Shown here piece after piece: positions 1 to 5,584 of a stretch of DNA of 6,319 nucleotides. The notes beneath the pieces are model-generated. The model searched no databases. It worked only from the letters and a program-made list of their open reading frames with translations, and had not been told where the DNA came from. The position numbers and the translations under genes were made by a program. Each line of letters opens with the position of its first letter. The first letter of the stretch is position 1. Source of the DNA: Deferribacterales bacterium UBA4806 (GTDB lineage Bacteria > Chrysiogenota > Deferribacteres > Deferribacterales > UBA228); assembly GCA_002402635.1 (NCBI GenBank), contig DHGE01000153.1:1-6319 (forward strand), in the 5' to 3' direction.

Positions 1-1155
1 CCATATCGCACAGCATTAAATATTATTTTAAATGAAAACAATCTTGTTGTAAGAGAAGAAGGCAATATTATATGGATTATGACTGAAGCTAGATATCAAA
101 ATTTACTTGCTTCTATGCAAAGGGGGAAAGAAGAAGAAGTTAGGGCCATTGTTGAACAACCTCTAGTGACAGAAGTTGTGCCTGTGAATTATAGTATGGC
201 AACAGAGATTCAACCAATAGCAGAATTAATGTTATCTGATAGAGGTAGGCTGGTAGTTAATGAAAGAATTAATAGCTACATTGTAACGGACATTCCCCAC
301 GCAATACAACAATTAAGAAAATTATTATTGGAAGTGGATACTCCTACGAGGCAGGTGATGATTGAGGCAAGAATTGTTGAAGTAACTGACATGACTAGTT
401 TAAATTTAGGCATACAGTGGGGTGGCAAGTTTGCAAAACCAGGGATAACAAATAATGATTTCCCATCTTCAATAATTGTGACAGGTGTTCCCCAACAAGG
501 TGGAGGAACTGGAAGTGAGGGTATATCTGGCAATTCATATATATCAAATTTCCCTTTTTTACCTGATGAAGGAGGGGTTGGTACACTTGCAATGTCACTG
601 GGCAGCATTTCAAACAGATATAATCTGGATATGGCCTTGCAGGCTTTAGAGTCGCAAGATAAAATAAGAATTATTTCTGCACCAAGAGTAACCACACTAG
701 ACAATATTGAAGCAGAAATAAACTCTGGTCAAAGTGCTATAATAGTACCAACAGGCGACAATACACAGGCTGAAGAAGTTGATACGGGAATTAGACTGAC
801 AGTAACACCACACATAACTGATAACAATATGGTATTTATGGATATCGAAGTTGAAAAGAGTTCGTTAGGGCAGGTTACAGCTAATACTGTTACTACTGAG
901 GAGAAAAGGGCTACAACGCAGGTATTATTATCTGATGGGGAGACCACTGTTATTGGTGGTATTTTGGAGGATGAGGTAAATAAACATAAAGAGGGTTGGC
1001 CTATTTTGAGTAAAATACCAGTTTTAGGATTCTTTTTTAGTGGGAGGGTTGAATCGGGTACAAAAAGAGAGTTAATGGTTTTTTTAACACCTCGCATTGT
1101 TACAAAGGAGAATAAACCTGCTAGTGAAATTACTAGAATTGGAGGTTTAAAATGA
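1..1155 (+). CDS. pilQ: Type IV pilus secretin, PilQ-like (5' end missing)
   Basis: The reading frame is open from base 1, so this is the C-terminal 384 residues of a larger protein; the internal ATG at 79 is not the start. Secretins form the outer-membrane ring through which a type IV pilus (or type II secretion substrate) passes. In the visible fragment, residues 1-35 look like the end of an STN/N0 domain (ALNIILNENNLVVREEGNIIWI). Residues about 59-120 match a secretin_N (N1) repeat, and about 119-370 the beta-barrel secretin domain. Diagnostic pieces are SAPRVTTLDN (226-235), VPTG (249-252), VIGGIL (317-322), the family signature GWPILSKIPVLGFFF (332-346) and LTPRIV (362-367). A Gly/Ser-rich insert lies around 162-194. 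The N0-N1-secretin order and the short end after LTPRIV favour PilQ over GspD, which usually has several N domains and a C-terminal S domain. The pilMNOP genes expected upstream are outside the window. Confidence 0.9.
   Translation, partial: PYRTALNIILNENNLVVREEGNIIWIMTEARYQNLLASMQRGKEEEVRAIVEQPLVTEVVPVNYSMATEIQPIAELMLSDRGRLVVNERINSYIVTDIPHAIQQLRKLLLEVDTPTRQVMIEARIVEVTDMTSLNLGIQWGGKFAKPGITNNDFPSSIIVTGVPQQGGGTGSEGISGNSYISNFPFLPDEGGVGTLAMSLGSISNRYNLDMALQALESQDKIRIISAPRVTTLDNIEAEINSGQSAIIVPTGDNTQAEEVDTGIRLTVTPHITDNNMVFMDIEVEKSSLGQVTANTVTTEEKRATTQVLLSDGETTVIGGILEDEVNKHKEGWPILSKIPVLGFFFSGRVESGTKRELMVFLTPRIVTKENKPASEITRIGGLK
1141..1145 (+). promoter_or_regulatory. Ribosome binding site for the 590-aa exported protein
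   Basis: GGAGG lies inside the last codons of the secretin gene, 6 bases before the ATG at 1152. It supports starting at the first of two consecutive ATG codons (1152 and 1155) and supports coupled translation. Confidence 0.75.
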
Positions 1156-2924
1156 TGGATTTGTCATATAAAAAGCTATTCTTATTGTTATTATTGACCT
1201 TGATAGTTATGAAATCTCCTTTATTCGCCCAGGAAGGCATGCCTGTAAGATTTGACACTTCTTCTCTCTATGCTTATTATTCTTTGTGTGAGGAGGATTG
1301 CCCCCAAACAACACCCCCTTGGAACCCATTACAGTATTATTATAAAGTTGAGCAGAATACTGAAGGCCAGGGTAATACTATGGTTTGTTCAGGGCCAGTT
1401 TCTAATTATTTTTCACCTTTTTACCTAAATATTCATTATGTAATATATCCCCATCCAGGTTTTGTCCAGAATTTTACTGACCCAGGTGGAGATTATGAAG
1501 AATTTTTGGGAGGAATCTTCCCATTAATTTTTTTGAGACCCACATTGAATTTTTATGAGACTTATGATTTAAAAGAGCCTTTATGGAGTATTCCAGATAG
1601 TCTCTTATATGGTGATGGTTTGGGTGAGCCTTTAATGAGTATGGATCAAACAGACCCTGTTGAAGGTGACCTCCTTTTATATTCACGGATTTTCCCATTT
1701 CCACCGCCTTATGAAGTGTATAAAGCTGATCCAATGTATAGCACTCCACCATTTTTGAGTATGTGGGAGAATATAGGAGATACGGCTGTGCCAAAAGTAT
1801 ATGATGGATATATGGGGGTGTCTATTGAGGTACAAGAGATGTTTGGCGACAAAAAAAGGGTTGAGCTTTTCAGGCTTCCTTATCACTACGAAGAGTGTGA
1901 TCCAGATTGTAAACGCTTGGCTGATATCGCCAAAGCCAATGGCTCTAACTCCGGCACAATGCCAGATCCAAATAATCCTGAAGATAATATAACATATTCG
2001 ATAGATGTAAATGCAATTAATATCTGTTCTCGAGGCATACCAGGTGGGCCAACTGGTATAACACTTCCTAGTGGTACTATTGTTAACCCCCAGAGCGGAA
2101 TTGGGGTAGGTGCATCAAATATATCAGATAGTAATTATATCAAGTCAATAAATGAAGTAGGTAGCAGAATTAGATTAGAACAAGAAGATGCACAGTCGGT
2201 AAAAAAAGTTATGGCTATTGTGCCTCCACTGGGGCCATATCCTGATATCGTTGAAGTATACAGAGATGATACAGGAATGCACGATGCAGTTGCTACAGTA
2301 AATTTGAGCTGGGTGTTTCAAAATTCAAGTTTAATTGCGCAGTTAGAATCGCAATTAGCACCTTTTATAGAGGAGTGCGTTTACGGCGATAATTGTTCAT
2401 TGACTAGTCTTGGAGGTGATTCAGGCGGAGACAATATTCTCGAAGGTGGGATATTAAATATACCTTTTAATATGCTAGCCGCATATTTGAGAAGACAATT
2501 ACCTCCTGAAGATGTATATGATCTATTAAAAAACGGGTATATTAATTTTCAATATGTTAAACTTGACTATAAAAGGAATCCCTATAGTGATTCAAGGTGC
2601 CCAGAATTTACGACCTATACAGATGTTAAGAGTGGGGTATTAGAAGGACCACATGATATTTTTGATTTGATCGAATATAGAAATGGTATTATACCTGTTG
2701 GAAGAACAACAATTGATGAGAAAAATGCAGATTTCCAGGTGTTGGGCAGAGGGAAATGGCTACCTGTGAGTAATAGTTTCCAGCCAGTCTCACAATTATT
2801 TGCTGATCTCCACAATATAGAGTGTAATTATACTGTTACGCCAACATACTATATTGGTGGTTCCTACGGCAATGAAAAAACTCCTGGGCAGCCATTTACT
2901 GTGGCTATAAAATTATATAATTAA
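1152..2924 (+). CDS. Exported protein of unknown function, coupled to pilQ
   Basis: I do not recognise this 590-aa protein. It starts in an ATGA overlap with the secretin stop codon, behind a good GGAGG, so the two are almost certainly one operon and translationally coupled. Residues 1-26 form a classical Sec signal peptide (KK, then a long Leu-rich core, likely cut after PLFA, before QEG), so the mature protein of about 564 residues is periplasmic or secreted. No further membrane segment is evident. The mature part has ten cysteines: C46/C50 and C249/C253 in C-x3-C pairs, C409/C415 in C-x5-C, and single C79, C292, C483 and C558. That even number and the export suggest disulfides. The N-terminal half is rich in Tyr, Pro, Phe and acidic residues; a Gly/Ser/Asn-rich stretch (about 263-330) separates it from a more ordinary C-terminal half. 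Operon position suggests a role in pilus assembly or at the secretin, but this is inference. PilY1-like adhesin hallmarks were not seen. Confidence 0.85.
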   Translation: MMDLSYKKLFLLLLLTLIVMKSPLFAQEGMPVRFDTSSLYAYYSLCEEDCPQTTPPWNPLQYYYKVEQNTEGQGNTMVCSGPVSNYFSPFYLNIHYVIYPHPGFVQNFTDPGGDYEEFLGGIFPLIFLRPTLNFYETYDLKEPLWSIPDSLLYGDGLGEPLMSMDQTDPVEGDLLLYSRIFPFPPPYEVYKADPMYSTPPFLSMWENIGDTAVPKVYDGYMGVSIEVQEMFGDKKRVELFRLPYHYEECDPDCKRLADIAKANGSNSGTMPDPNNPEDNITYSIDVNAINICSRGIPGGPTGITLPSGTIVNPQSGIGVGASNISDSNYIKSINEVGSRIRLEQEDAQSVKKVMAIVPPLGPYPDIVEVYRDDTGMHDAVATVNLSWVFQNSSLIAQLESQLAPFIEECVYGDNCSLTSLGGDSGGDNILEGGILNIPFNMLAAYLRRQLPPEDVYDLLKNGYINFQYVKLDYKRNPYSDSRCPEFTTYTDVKSGVLEGPHDIFDLIEYRNGIIPVGRTTIDEKNADFQVLGRGKWLPVSNSFQPVSQLFADLHNIECNYTVTPTYYIGGSYGNEKTPGQPFTVAIKLYN

Positions 2925-2949
2925 TCTTTAATGTATTTTTTTAAAGATT
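2923..2949 (+). terminator. Weak AT-rich hairpin after the secretin operon
   Basis: AATCTTTAA (2923-2931) and TTAAAGATT (2941-2949) form a perfect 9-bp inverted repeat with a 9-base, T-rich loop, starting on the stop codon of the 590-aa protein. The stem holds only one G-C pair and there is no clear T-run after it, so termination would be weak. A second hairpin, GACTTTT/AAAAGTC (2955-2961 and 2975-2981), follows immediately. Together they may slow or end the operon transcript, or simply protect its 3' end; the stronger terminator at 3129-3158 would back them up. Confidence 0.4.
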
Positions 2950-2980
2950 CTACTGACTTTTTACTTTTTAAATTAAAAGT

Positions 2981-3044
2981 CTAAAGTAAGAACATAAATA
3001 CAAGGAATAAAGAACGAAAAATATTGAACTTTGCCTTACTTTAG
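2981..3044. repeat. 10-bp perfect inverted repeat CTAAAGTAAG
   Basis: CTAAAGTAAG at 2981-2990 recurs as its exact reverse complement CTTACTTTAG at 3035-3044, with 44 bases between. Extending either way breaks the match, so the arms are exactly 10 bp. The spacer contains no gene. It could be a long-loop RNA structure, a pair of protein sites or chance; in an AT-rich intergenic region chance is not negligible. Confidence 0.35.
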
Positions 3045-3066
3045 CATAATACTGAGCTCTATTGGT

Positions 3067-3094
3067 TTTACAGTGCACATTCTTACATTATAAT
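3067..3094 (+). promoter_or_regulatory. Orphan sigma-70-like promoter
   Basis: TTTACA (3067-3072, five of six matches to TTGACA) is followed after 16 bases by a perfect TATAAT (3089-3094). It points rightwards, but the only thing downstream on this strand is the hairpin terminator at 3129-3158 and then the 3' end of the amylase gene on the opposite strand. Transcription from about 3101 would yield a very short RNA ending in the hairpin, or, with read-through, an antisense RNA to the amylase 3' end. A + strand mini-frame ATG 3103 to TAA 3129 (8 codons) exists but has no convincing ribosome site. The match is good, but AT-rich DNA makes such matches by chance. Confidence 0.4.
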
Positions 3095-3128
3095 CAGGTA
3101 ATATGGAAAATAATAAACCTATCACATA

Positions 3129-3158
3129 AAAAAACACGGTTTTTGAAACGTGTTTTTT
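3129..3158. terminator. Bidirectional intrinsic terminator
   Basis: AAAAAACACG (3129-3138) pairs perfectly with CGTGTTTTTT (3149-3158). Inside it, TTT (3140-3142) can pair with AAA (3146-3148), leaving a short TTG-centred loop. The A-run on the left and T-run on the right give a U-tract on both strands. It overlaps the stop codon of the minus-strand amylase gene (TAA at 3159-3157), so it ends that transcript, and it can also stop rightward transcription from the pilus operon or the orphan promoter. Confidence 0.85.
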
Positions 3159-4467
3159 ATTTAACAGGCCCCCACACGGAATATCCCCTTGCTGGTGCCC
3201 ATAGGTAGTAGTCAATGAGGTAGCCTGAGGCATCTGTTTTTGGAGTGTCCTTAATATTGCCTGTATAGTCCTTTAATGTTGCATTGGGCCAGGGCGTTTT
3301 GATGTTGCCTGCATTTTTTCCACTATAGGGGTTATCATTTATATAAACAATATAGTTATCCCTTGCTGCCACGTAAATATCTCCATCTACATATAGCACA
3401 TTAGTTGGACCACTGGCAAGATTTTCATGAATCCATATTAATGGATCAATATAAGGTTTTAAATTGTAATCATAGTAGTCCTTCCAGAATACTGTTGGGT
3501 AGCCCTCAGATGTTAATATATAGGCGTAGGCCAACATCTTATCGGTTATTACTGAATCACTTCTAGCGACATCGTGATTTTCCACAAATGTTACTGCCAT
3601 AAAGGGATTAACACCTGCAAAACCTGCCTTCTGTAGTCTTCTCATATCAAAATAGCCCTTAGTATCATTACACATATCCCTTAATTGGTCCCTTAGCGGA
3701 AAATCAAATACTGCGATTCCTGATTGATTTACAAAATTATTTAATAAACTAATGTTAGAGTCCCAGAATTCACCTACGATAAATTTTGCACCTACGTCAC
3801 TTTTCCAGGATGCGATGTATGCAGGACTAATACATTTAACAGCATCAAGCCTGAAACCATCAAAACCTACTTCATCTATCAACCACTTACCCCATTTTTT
3901 TAACTCACCGCCAACATAGGAATATTCGTGGCAAAGCTCTGGTCCCCAGTCACCACAGAAATATTCGTCCTCAAAGCAGTTTTTACCATTGGGAATAAAA
4001 CACTCATAGTTTTTTTCAAATTTATGGTGGGGATATATAAATTTTGTCCAGGTTTGCCCACCGGTATATGGATTATCTTCTAAATCTCCGCCTGTCATGT
4101 GATTCATTACGGCATCTGCATAGACCTGCATGTTTACTGAGTGATATGCTTTTATAGCTGTCTTTAGTTCATCAATGCTGCCAAAACGTGTTTCAATTGA
4201 ACCCTTCTGATTATATTCACCTAAATCATAATGATCGAAGACATCGTAACCCATTGAATAACCACCGCTCATGCCTTTTGTAGGGGGTGGGAACCAGATG
4301 GCAGTAAATCCTGCCGAGCTTAATTCTTTTGACTTTGAGGACAAAACATTATACCAGGTGCCACCTCCAGGAACATCCCAGTAGAAACCCTGCATTAAGA
4401 CACCTGCACATAGAAAACAGGAGTTTGGTAATAAAAAAAATAACACATAAAGATATTTTTTTATCAT
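3157..4467 (-). CDS. Secreted GH13 alpha-amylase, archaeal (GH13_7) type
   Basis: Endo-acting hydrolase of alpha-1,4 bonds in starch or glycogen, exported. I start at the ATG at 4467 (436 aa): the GGAGG at 4478-4474 directly abuts the upstream ATG at 4473 but sits 6 bases from this one. Residues 1-21 form a signal peptide (IKKYLYVLFFLL core, likely cut after LCA). All four GH13 motifs are present: DAVMNH (118-123), GFRLDAVK (204-211, nucleophile D208), GEFW (acid/base E233) and FVENHD (294-299, stabiliser D299). The segments FYWDVPGGGTW and KGMSGGYSMGYD, then DLGEYNQKG and ETRFGS, and the C-terminal GYSVW closely resemble Pyrococcus/Thermococcus alpha-amylases from memory. The length also fits that group (about 435 aa mature). 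Cysteines at 156, 164, 171 and 179 cluster where the archaeal enzymes carry a metal site. Monocistronic, with its own promoter and terminator. Subfamily assignment is by recall, not alignment. Confidence 0.93.
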   Translation of the reverse strand: MIKKYLYVLFFLLPNSCFLCAGVLMQGFYWDVPGGGTWYNVLSSKSKELSSAGFTAIWFPPPTKGMSGGYSMGYDVFDHYDLGEYNQKGSIETRFGSIDELKTAIKAYHSVNMQVYADAVMNHMTGGDLEDNPYTGGQTWTKFIYPHHKFEKNYECFIPNGKNCFEDEYFCGDWGPELCHEYSYVGGELKKWGKWLIDEVGFDGFRLDAVKCISPAYIASWKSDVGAKFIVGEFWDSNISLLNNFVNQSGIAVFDFPLRDQLRDMCNDTKGYFDMRRLQKAGFAGVNPFMAVTFVENHDVARSDSVITDKMLAYAYILTSEGYPTVFWKDYYDYNLKPYIDPLIWIHENLASGPTNVLYVDGDIYVAARDNYIVYINDNPYSGKNAGNIKTPWPNATLKDYTGNIKDTPKTDASGYLIDYYLWAPARGYSVWGPVK

Positions 4468-4473
4468 TTTCAT

Positions 4474-4478
4474 CCTCC
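4474..4478 (-). promoter_or_regulatory. Ribosome binding site of the amylase gene (decides the start)
   Basis: Read on the minus strand the sequence is GGAGG-ATG-AAA-ATG. With no spacing, the first ATG (4473) is poorly placed for initiation; the second (4467) has a normal 6-base spacing. The protein therefore probably begins MIKKYL, two residues shorter than the longest frame. Confidence 0.7.
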
Positions 4479-4503
4479 GATCTAATAAATATTTATAATG
4501 TTA

Positions 4504-4532
4504 ATTATAAAATAATATTTTATTATATTCAA
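4504..4532 (-). promoter_or_regulatory. Sigma-70-type promoter of the amylase gene
   Basis: On the minus strand, TTGAAT (-35, at 4532-4527) is followed after exactly 17 bases by a perfect TATAAT (-10, at 4509-4504). The transcript would begin near 4497, leaving a leader of about 30 bases before the ATG at 4467. Confidence 0.7.
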
Positions 4533-4555
4533 TAGGTATTATGAATAAAATATTA
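4513..4555. repeat. 12-bp inverted repeat across the amylase promoter
   Basis: TAATATTTTATT (4513-4524) and AATAAAATATTA (4544-4555) are perfect reverse complements with a 19-base spacer. The left arm lies between the -10 and -35 boxes of the amylase promoter, the spacer contains the -35 box and the right arm is upstream. A regulator binding both arms would block the promoter. The arms contain only A and T, so chance or DNA-curvature explanations remain open. Confidence 0.4.
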
Positions 4556-4603
4556 AAATTATATATTATAGCTTTTTGTATTAAATTATGTATATTTTAC
4601 CTT

Positions 4604-4611
4604 AAAGGAGG
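4604..4611 (+). promoter_or_regulatory. Strong ribosome binding site for the coiled-coil gene
   Basis: AAAGGAGG is a near-perfect anti-16S match 8 bases before the ATG at 4620 and fixes that start. No convincing plus-strand promoter could be pinned down upstream; the region 4481-4600 is almost entirely A and T, with TATATT at 4591-4596 as one possible -10. Confidence 0.75.
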
Positions 4612-4619
4612 ATTGTCTA

Positions 4620-5036
4620 ATGAATAGAGAAAATAAAAAGAATTGGTTGAAAGAAAGTATTGAAAAAAGTAAAGAGGAGTTATTTAAACTTTCCAAAATT
4701 GGAAGGCTTCGTTTTGAGCTAGTAAATTTAAATAGAAATAAAAATAGAAAATTTAGAAATCTTGGTAAAAAGGTTTATCTATTAATAGAGGAAGGTTCTA
4801 TAGATAAAGAACCATTTGAGCCAGAATACTTAGATTTAGTAGATATTTTTGATAATATAGACAAGATTAAACACTCAATTGAAGATTTGAAAAAACACCA
4901 AGAAATTGAGGTCTTGAAAGCTATAACTGAAAAAAATGAAAAAGAGAGTGAAGTAAGTGGTAAATTGGAGGATATGTGCAATTCTGAAAAAAACAATTTA
5001 ACTGAGAATATAAATGAAAAGTCTGAAAATAAATAA
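4620..5036 (+). CDS. Small charged, probable coiled-coil protein, unknown function
   Basis: This 138-aa protein has no family I can name. It has no signal peptide or membrane segment, so it is probably cytoplasmic. It is dominated by Lys, Glu, Asn and Ile/Leu. Residues about 5-60 (KESIEKSKEELFKLSKIG, then RLRFELVNLNRNKNRKFRNLGKKVYLLIEEG) look like a long amphipathic helix, and residues 75-105 (IFDNIDKIKHSIEDLKK) like a second; both have heptad-like hydrophobic spacing. An acidic, Asn-rich, probably disordered tail follows from about 108. The pattern of FELVNLNRN then LGKKVYLLIEEG recalls small helical-hairpin proteins that bacteria encode near envelope genes, but that is impression only. The strong ribosome site and the 23-base overlap with the following lipoprotein gene make it a genuine gene and suggest the two products are made together. 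Confidence 0.75.
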   Translation: MNRENKKNWLKESIEKSKEELFKLSKIGRLRFELVNLNRNKNRKFRNLGKKVYLLIEEGSIDKEPFEPEYLDLVDIFDNIDKIKHSIEDLKKHQEIEVLKAITEKNEKESEVSGKLEDMCNSEKNNLTENINEKSENK

Positions 5037-5481
5037 ATATATAATTTTTGTTATTGCTGGATTTTTTCTTTTCTCCTGTGATAGGCCCTTTAATTTCAAA
5101 AGAGATAAAACATTAATAGAAGAGTATCAATACACAGCACACAGTGATGTTATATTAATTTATTATAATGTCATAAACAATGGAGATAAGAAAAATATAA
5201 CACTGGCAATCAAAAACATTTCTGGAAATTTTTTGACTGAATTGTCATTTTCCTTGCATACAGACAAACCTGTTAAACTAACAAAATATATGAATTTGGG
5301 TAATATAAAGAATAGAAGTGTTAAATATGCATATATAGATGTTCCTCTTGATACAAAACAGCTCTATATTAATTATGAATATACTCCTATAAATGAAGAT
5401 ATGTTTTTACAATTTGACAGTGGGCAGACCTTTAGAGATTATAGGCGTTTTTCCGATACTATTACACTTTTCTTGCCATAG
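5014..5481 (+). CDS. Small lipoprotein of unknown function
   Basis: The 155-aa product begins with a lipoprotein signal peptide: KINK, a hydrophobic core (YIIFVIAGFF) and the lipobox LFSC, so C22 would be lipidated and the mature part is about 134 residues. Asp follows the cysteine; in E. coli this signals inner-membrane retention, but the rule may not hold here. The mature domain alternates short hydrophobic and polar stretches (VILIYYNVINN, ITLAIKNISG, LSFSLHTD, KYAYIDVPL), suggesting a beta-sandwich of the kind seen in extracytoplasmic Ig-like or ear-like domains; this is inference. The ATG lies 23 bases inside the end of the coiled-coil gene, with only a weak ribosome site, so it probably relies on translational coupling. 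No other start codon gives a sensible signal peptide. No clear terminator follows. Confidence 0.82.
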   Translation: MKSLKINKYIIFVIAGFFLFSCDRPFNFKRDKTLIEEYQYTAHSDVILIYYNVINNGDKKNITLAIKNISGNFLTELSFSLHTDKPVKLTKYMNLGNIKNRSVKYAYIDVPLDTKQLYINYEYTPINEDMFLQFDSGQTFRDYRRFSDTITLFLP

Positions 5482-5523
5482 CTTGTGTCTATATGAAATA
5501 TTTAAAAAAGTTTGTACTTCTAC

Positions 5524-5552
5524 TTGATATATTATACAATGTTGTATACATT
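5524..5552 (+). promoter_or_regulatory. Promoter of the GntR-family regulator gene
   Basis: TTGATA (5524-5529, five of six to TTGACA) and TACATT (5547-5552, four of six to TATAAT) are 17 bases apart. An alternative pair is TTGTAC (5512-5517) with TACAAT (5535-5540), also 17 apart. Either way the palindrome at 5533-5550 overlaps the promoter. The transcript would carry the regulator and purS. Confidence 0.5.
5533..5550. promoter_or_regulatory. Probable operator of the FCD-type GntR regulator
   Basis: TATACAA-TG-TTGTATA (5533-5548) is a perfect 7-bp inverted repeat around two bases, and it overlaps a second palindrome, TGTATACA (5543-5550). Half-sites of the TTGTATAC type with internal GT..AC are typical of FadR-subfamily GntR operators. 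It sits between the -35 and -10 boxes just upstream of a gene for such a regulator, which is the expected place for autorepression. The binding partner is inferred from position. Confidence 0.6.
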
Positions 5553-5573
5553 TATTCAAAAATAAAGATATGA

Positions 5574-5580
5574 AAAAGGA
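5574..5580 (+). promoter_or_regulatory. Ribosome binding site choosing the regulator start
   Basis: AAAAGGA lies 4 bases before the ATG at 5585, whereas the earlier ATG at 5570 is preceded only by AAAG close to the codon. This favours initiation at 5585. Confidence 0.55.
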
Positions 5581-5584
5581 AAAG

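Noticed and set aside
79..81. ATG at 79 as the start of the secretin gene
   Set aside because: The frame is open back to base 1 and the upstream residues (ALNIILNENN, VVREEGNIIWI) continue the N0/STN domain. No ribosome site precedes the ATG. The gene is cut by the window edge.
276..1097. Minus-strand frames opposite the secretin gene (276-704, 395-613, 729-1097)
   Set aside because: They are antisense to a well-conserved secretin domain, lack ribosome sites and show no recognisable protein features.
1474..1992. Small frames within the 590-aa gene (minus 1474-1794 and 1683-1886, plus 1801-1992)
   Set aside because: They lie inside a coding frame with a signal peptide and good start, and their composition is that of out-of-frame translation.
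2925..3128. Possible CRISPR, tRNA or insertion-sequence remnant in the intergenic stretch
   Set aside because: There are no regularly spaced direct repeats, no cloverleaf-like GC stems, and no transposase fragment. Only the short inverted repeats and promoter-like boxes described could be supported.
3103..3129. Eight-codon plus-strand mini-frame before the terminator, resembling an attenuation leader
   Set aside because: There is no plus-strand gene after the terminator to attenuate, the peptide has no runs of a regulatory amino acid, and its AGG is only partly placed in the likely transcript.
3036..3233. Minus-strand 65-aa frame across the intergenic region and amylase 3' end
   Set aside because: It overlaps the amylase C-terminus in another frame, crosses the strong terminator, and has no ribosome site.
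4329..4535. Plus-strand 68-aa frame antisense to the amylase signal peptide and promoter
   Set aside because: It is the reverse reading of the conserved amylase N-terminus and runs through that gene's promoter; no ribosome site is present.
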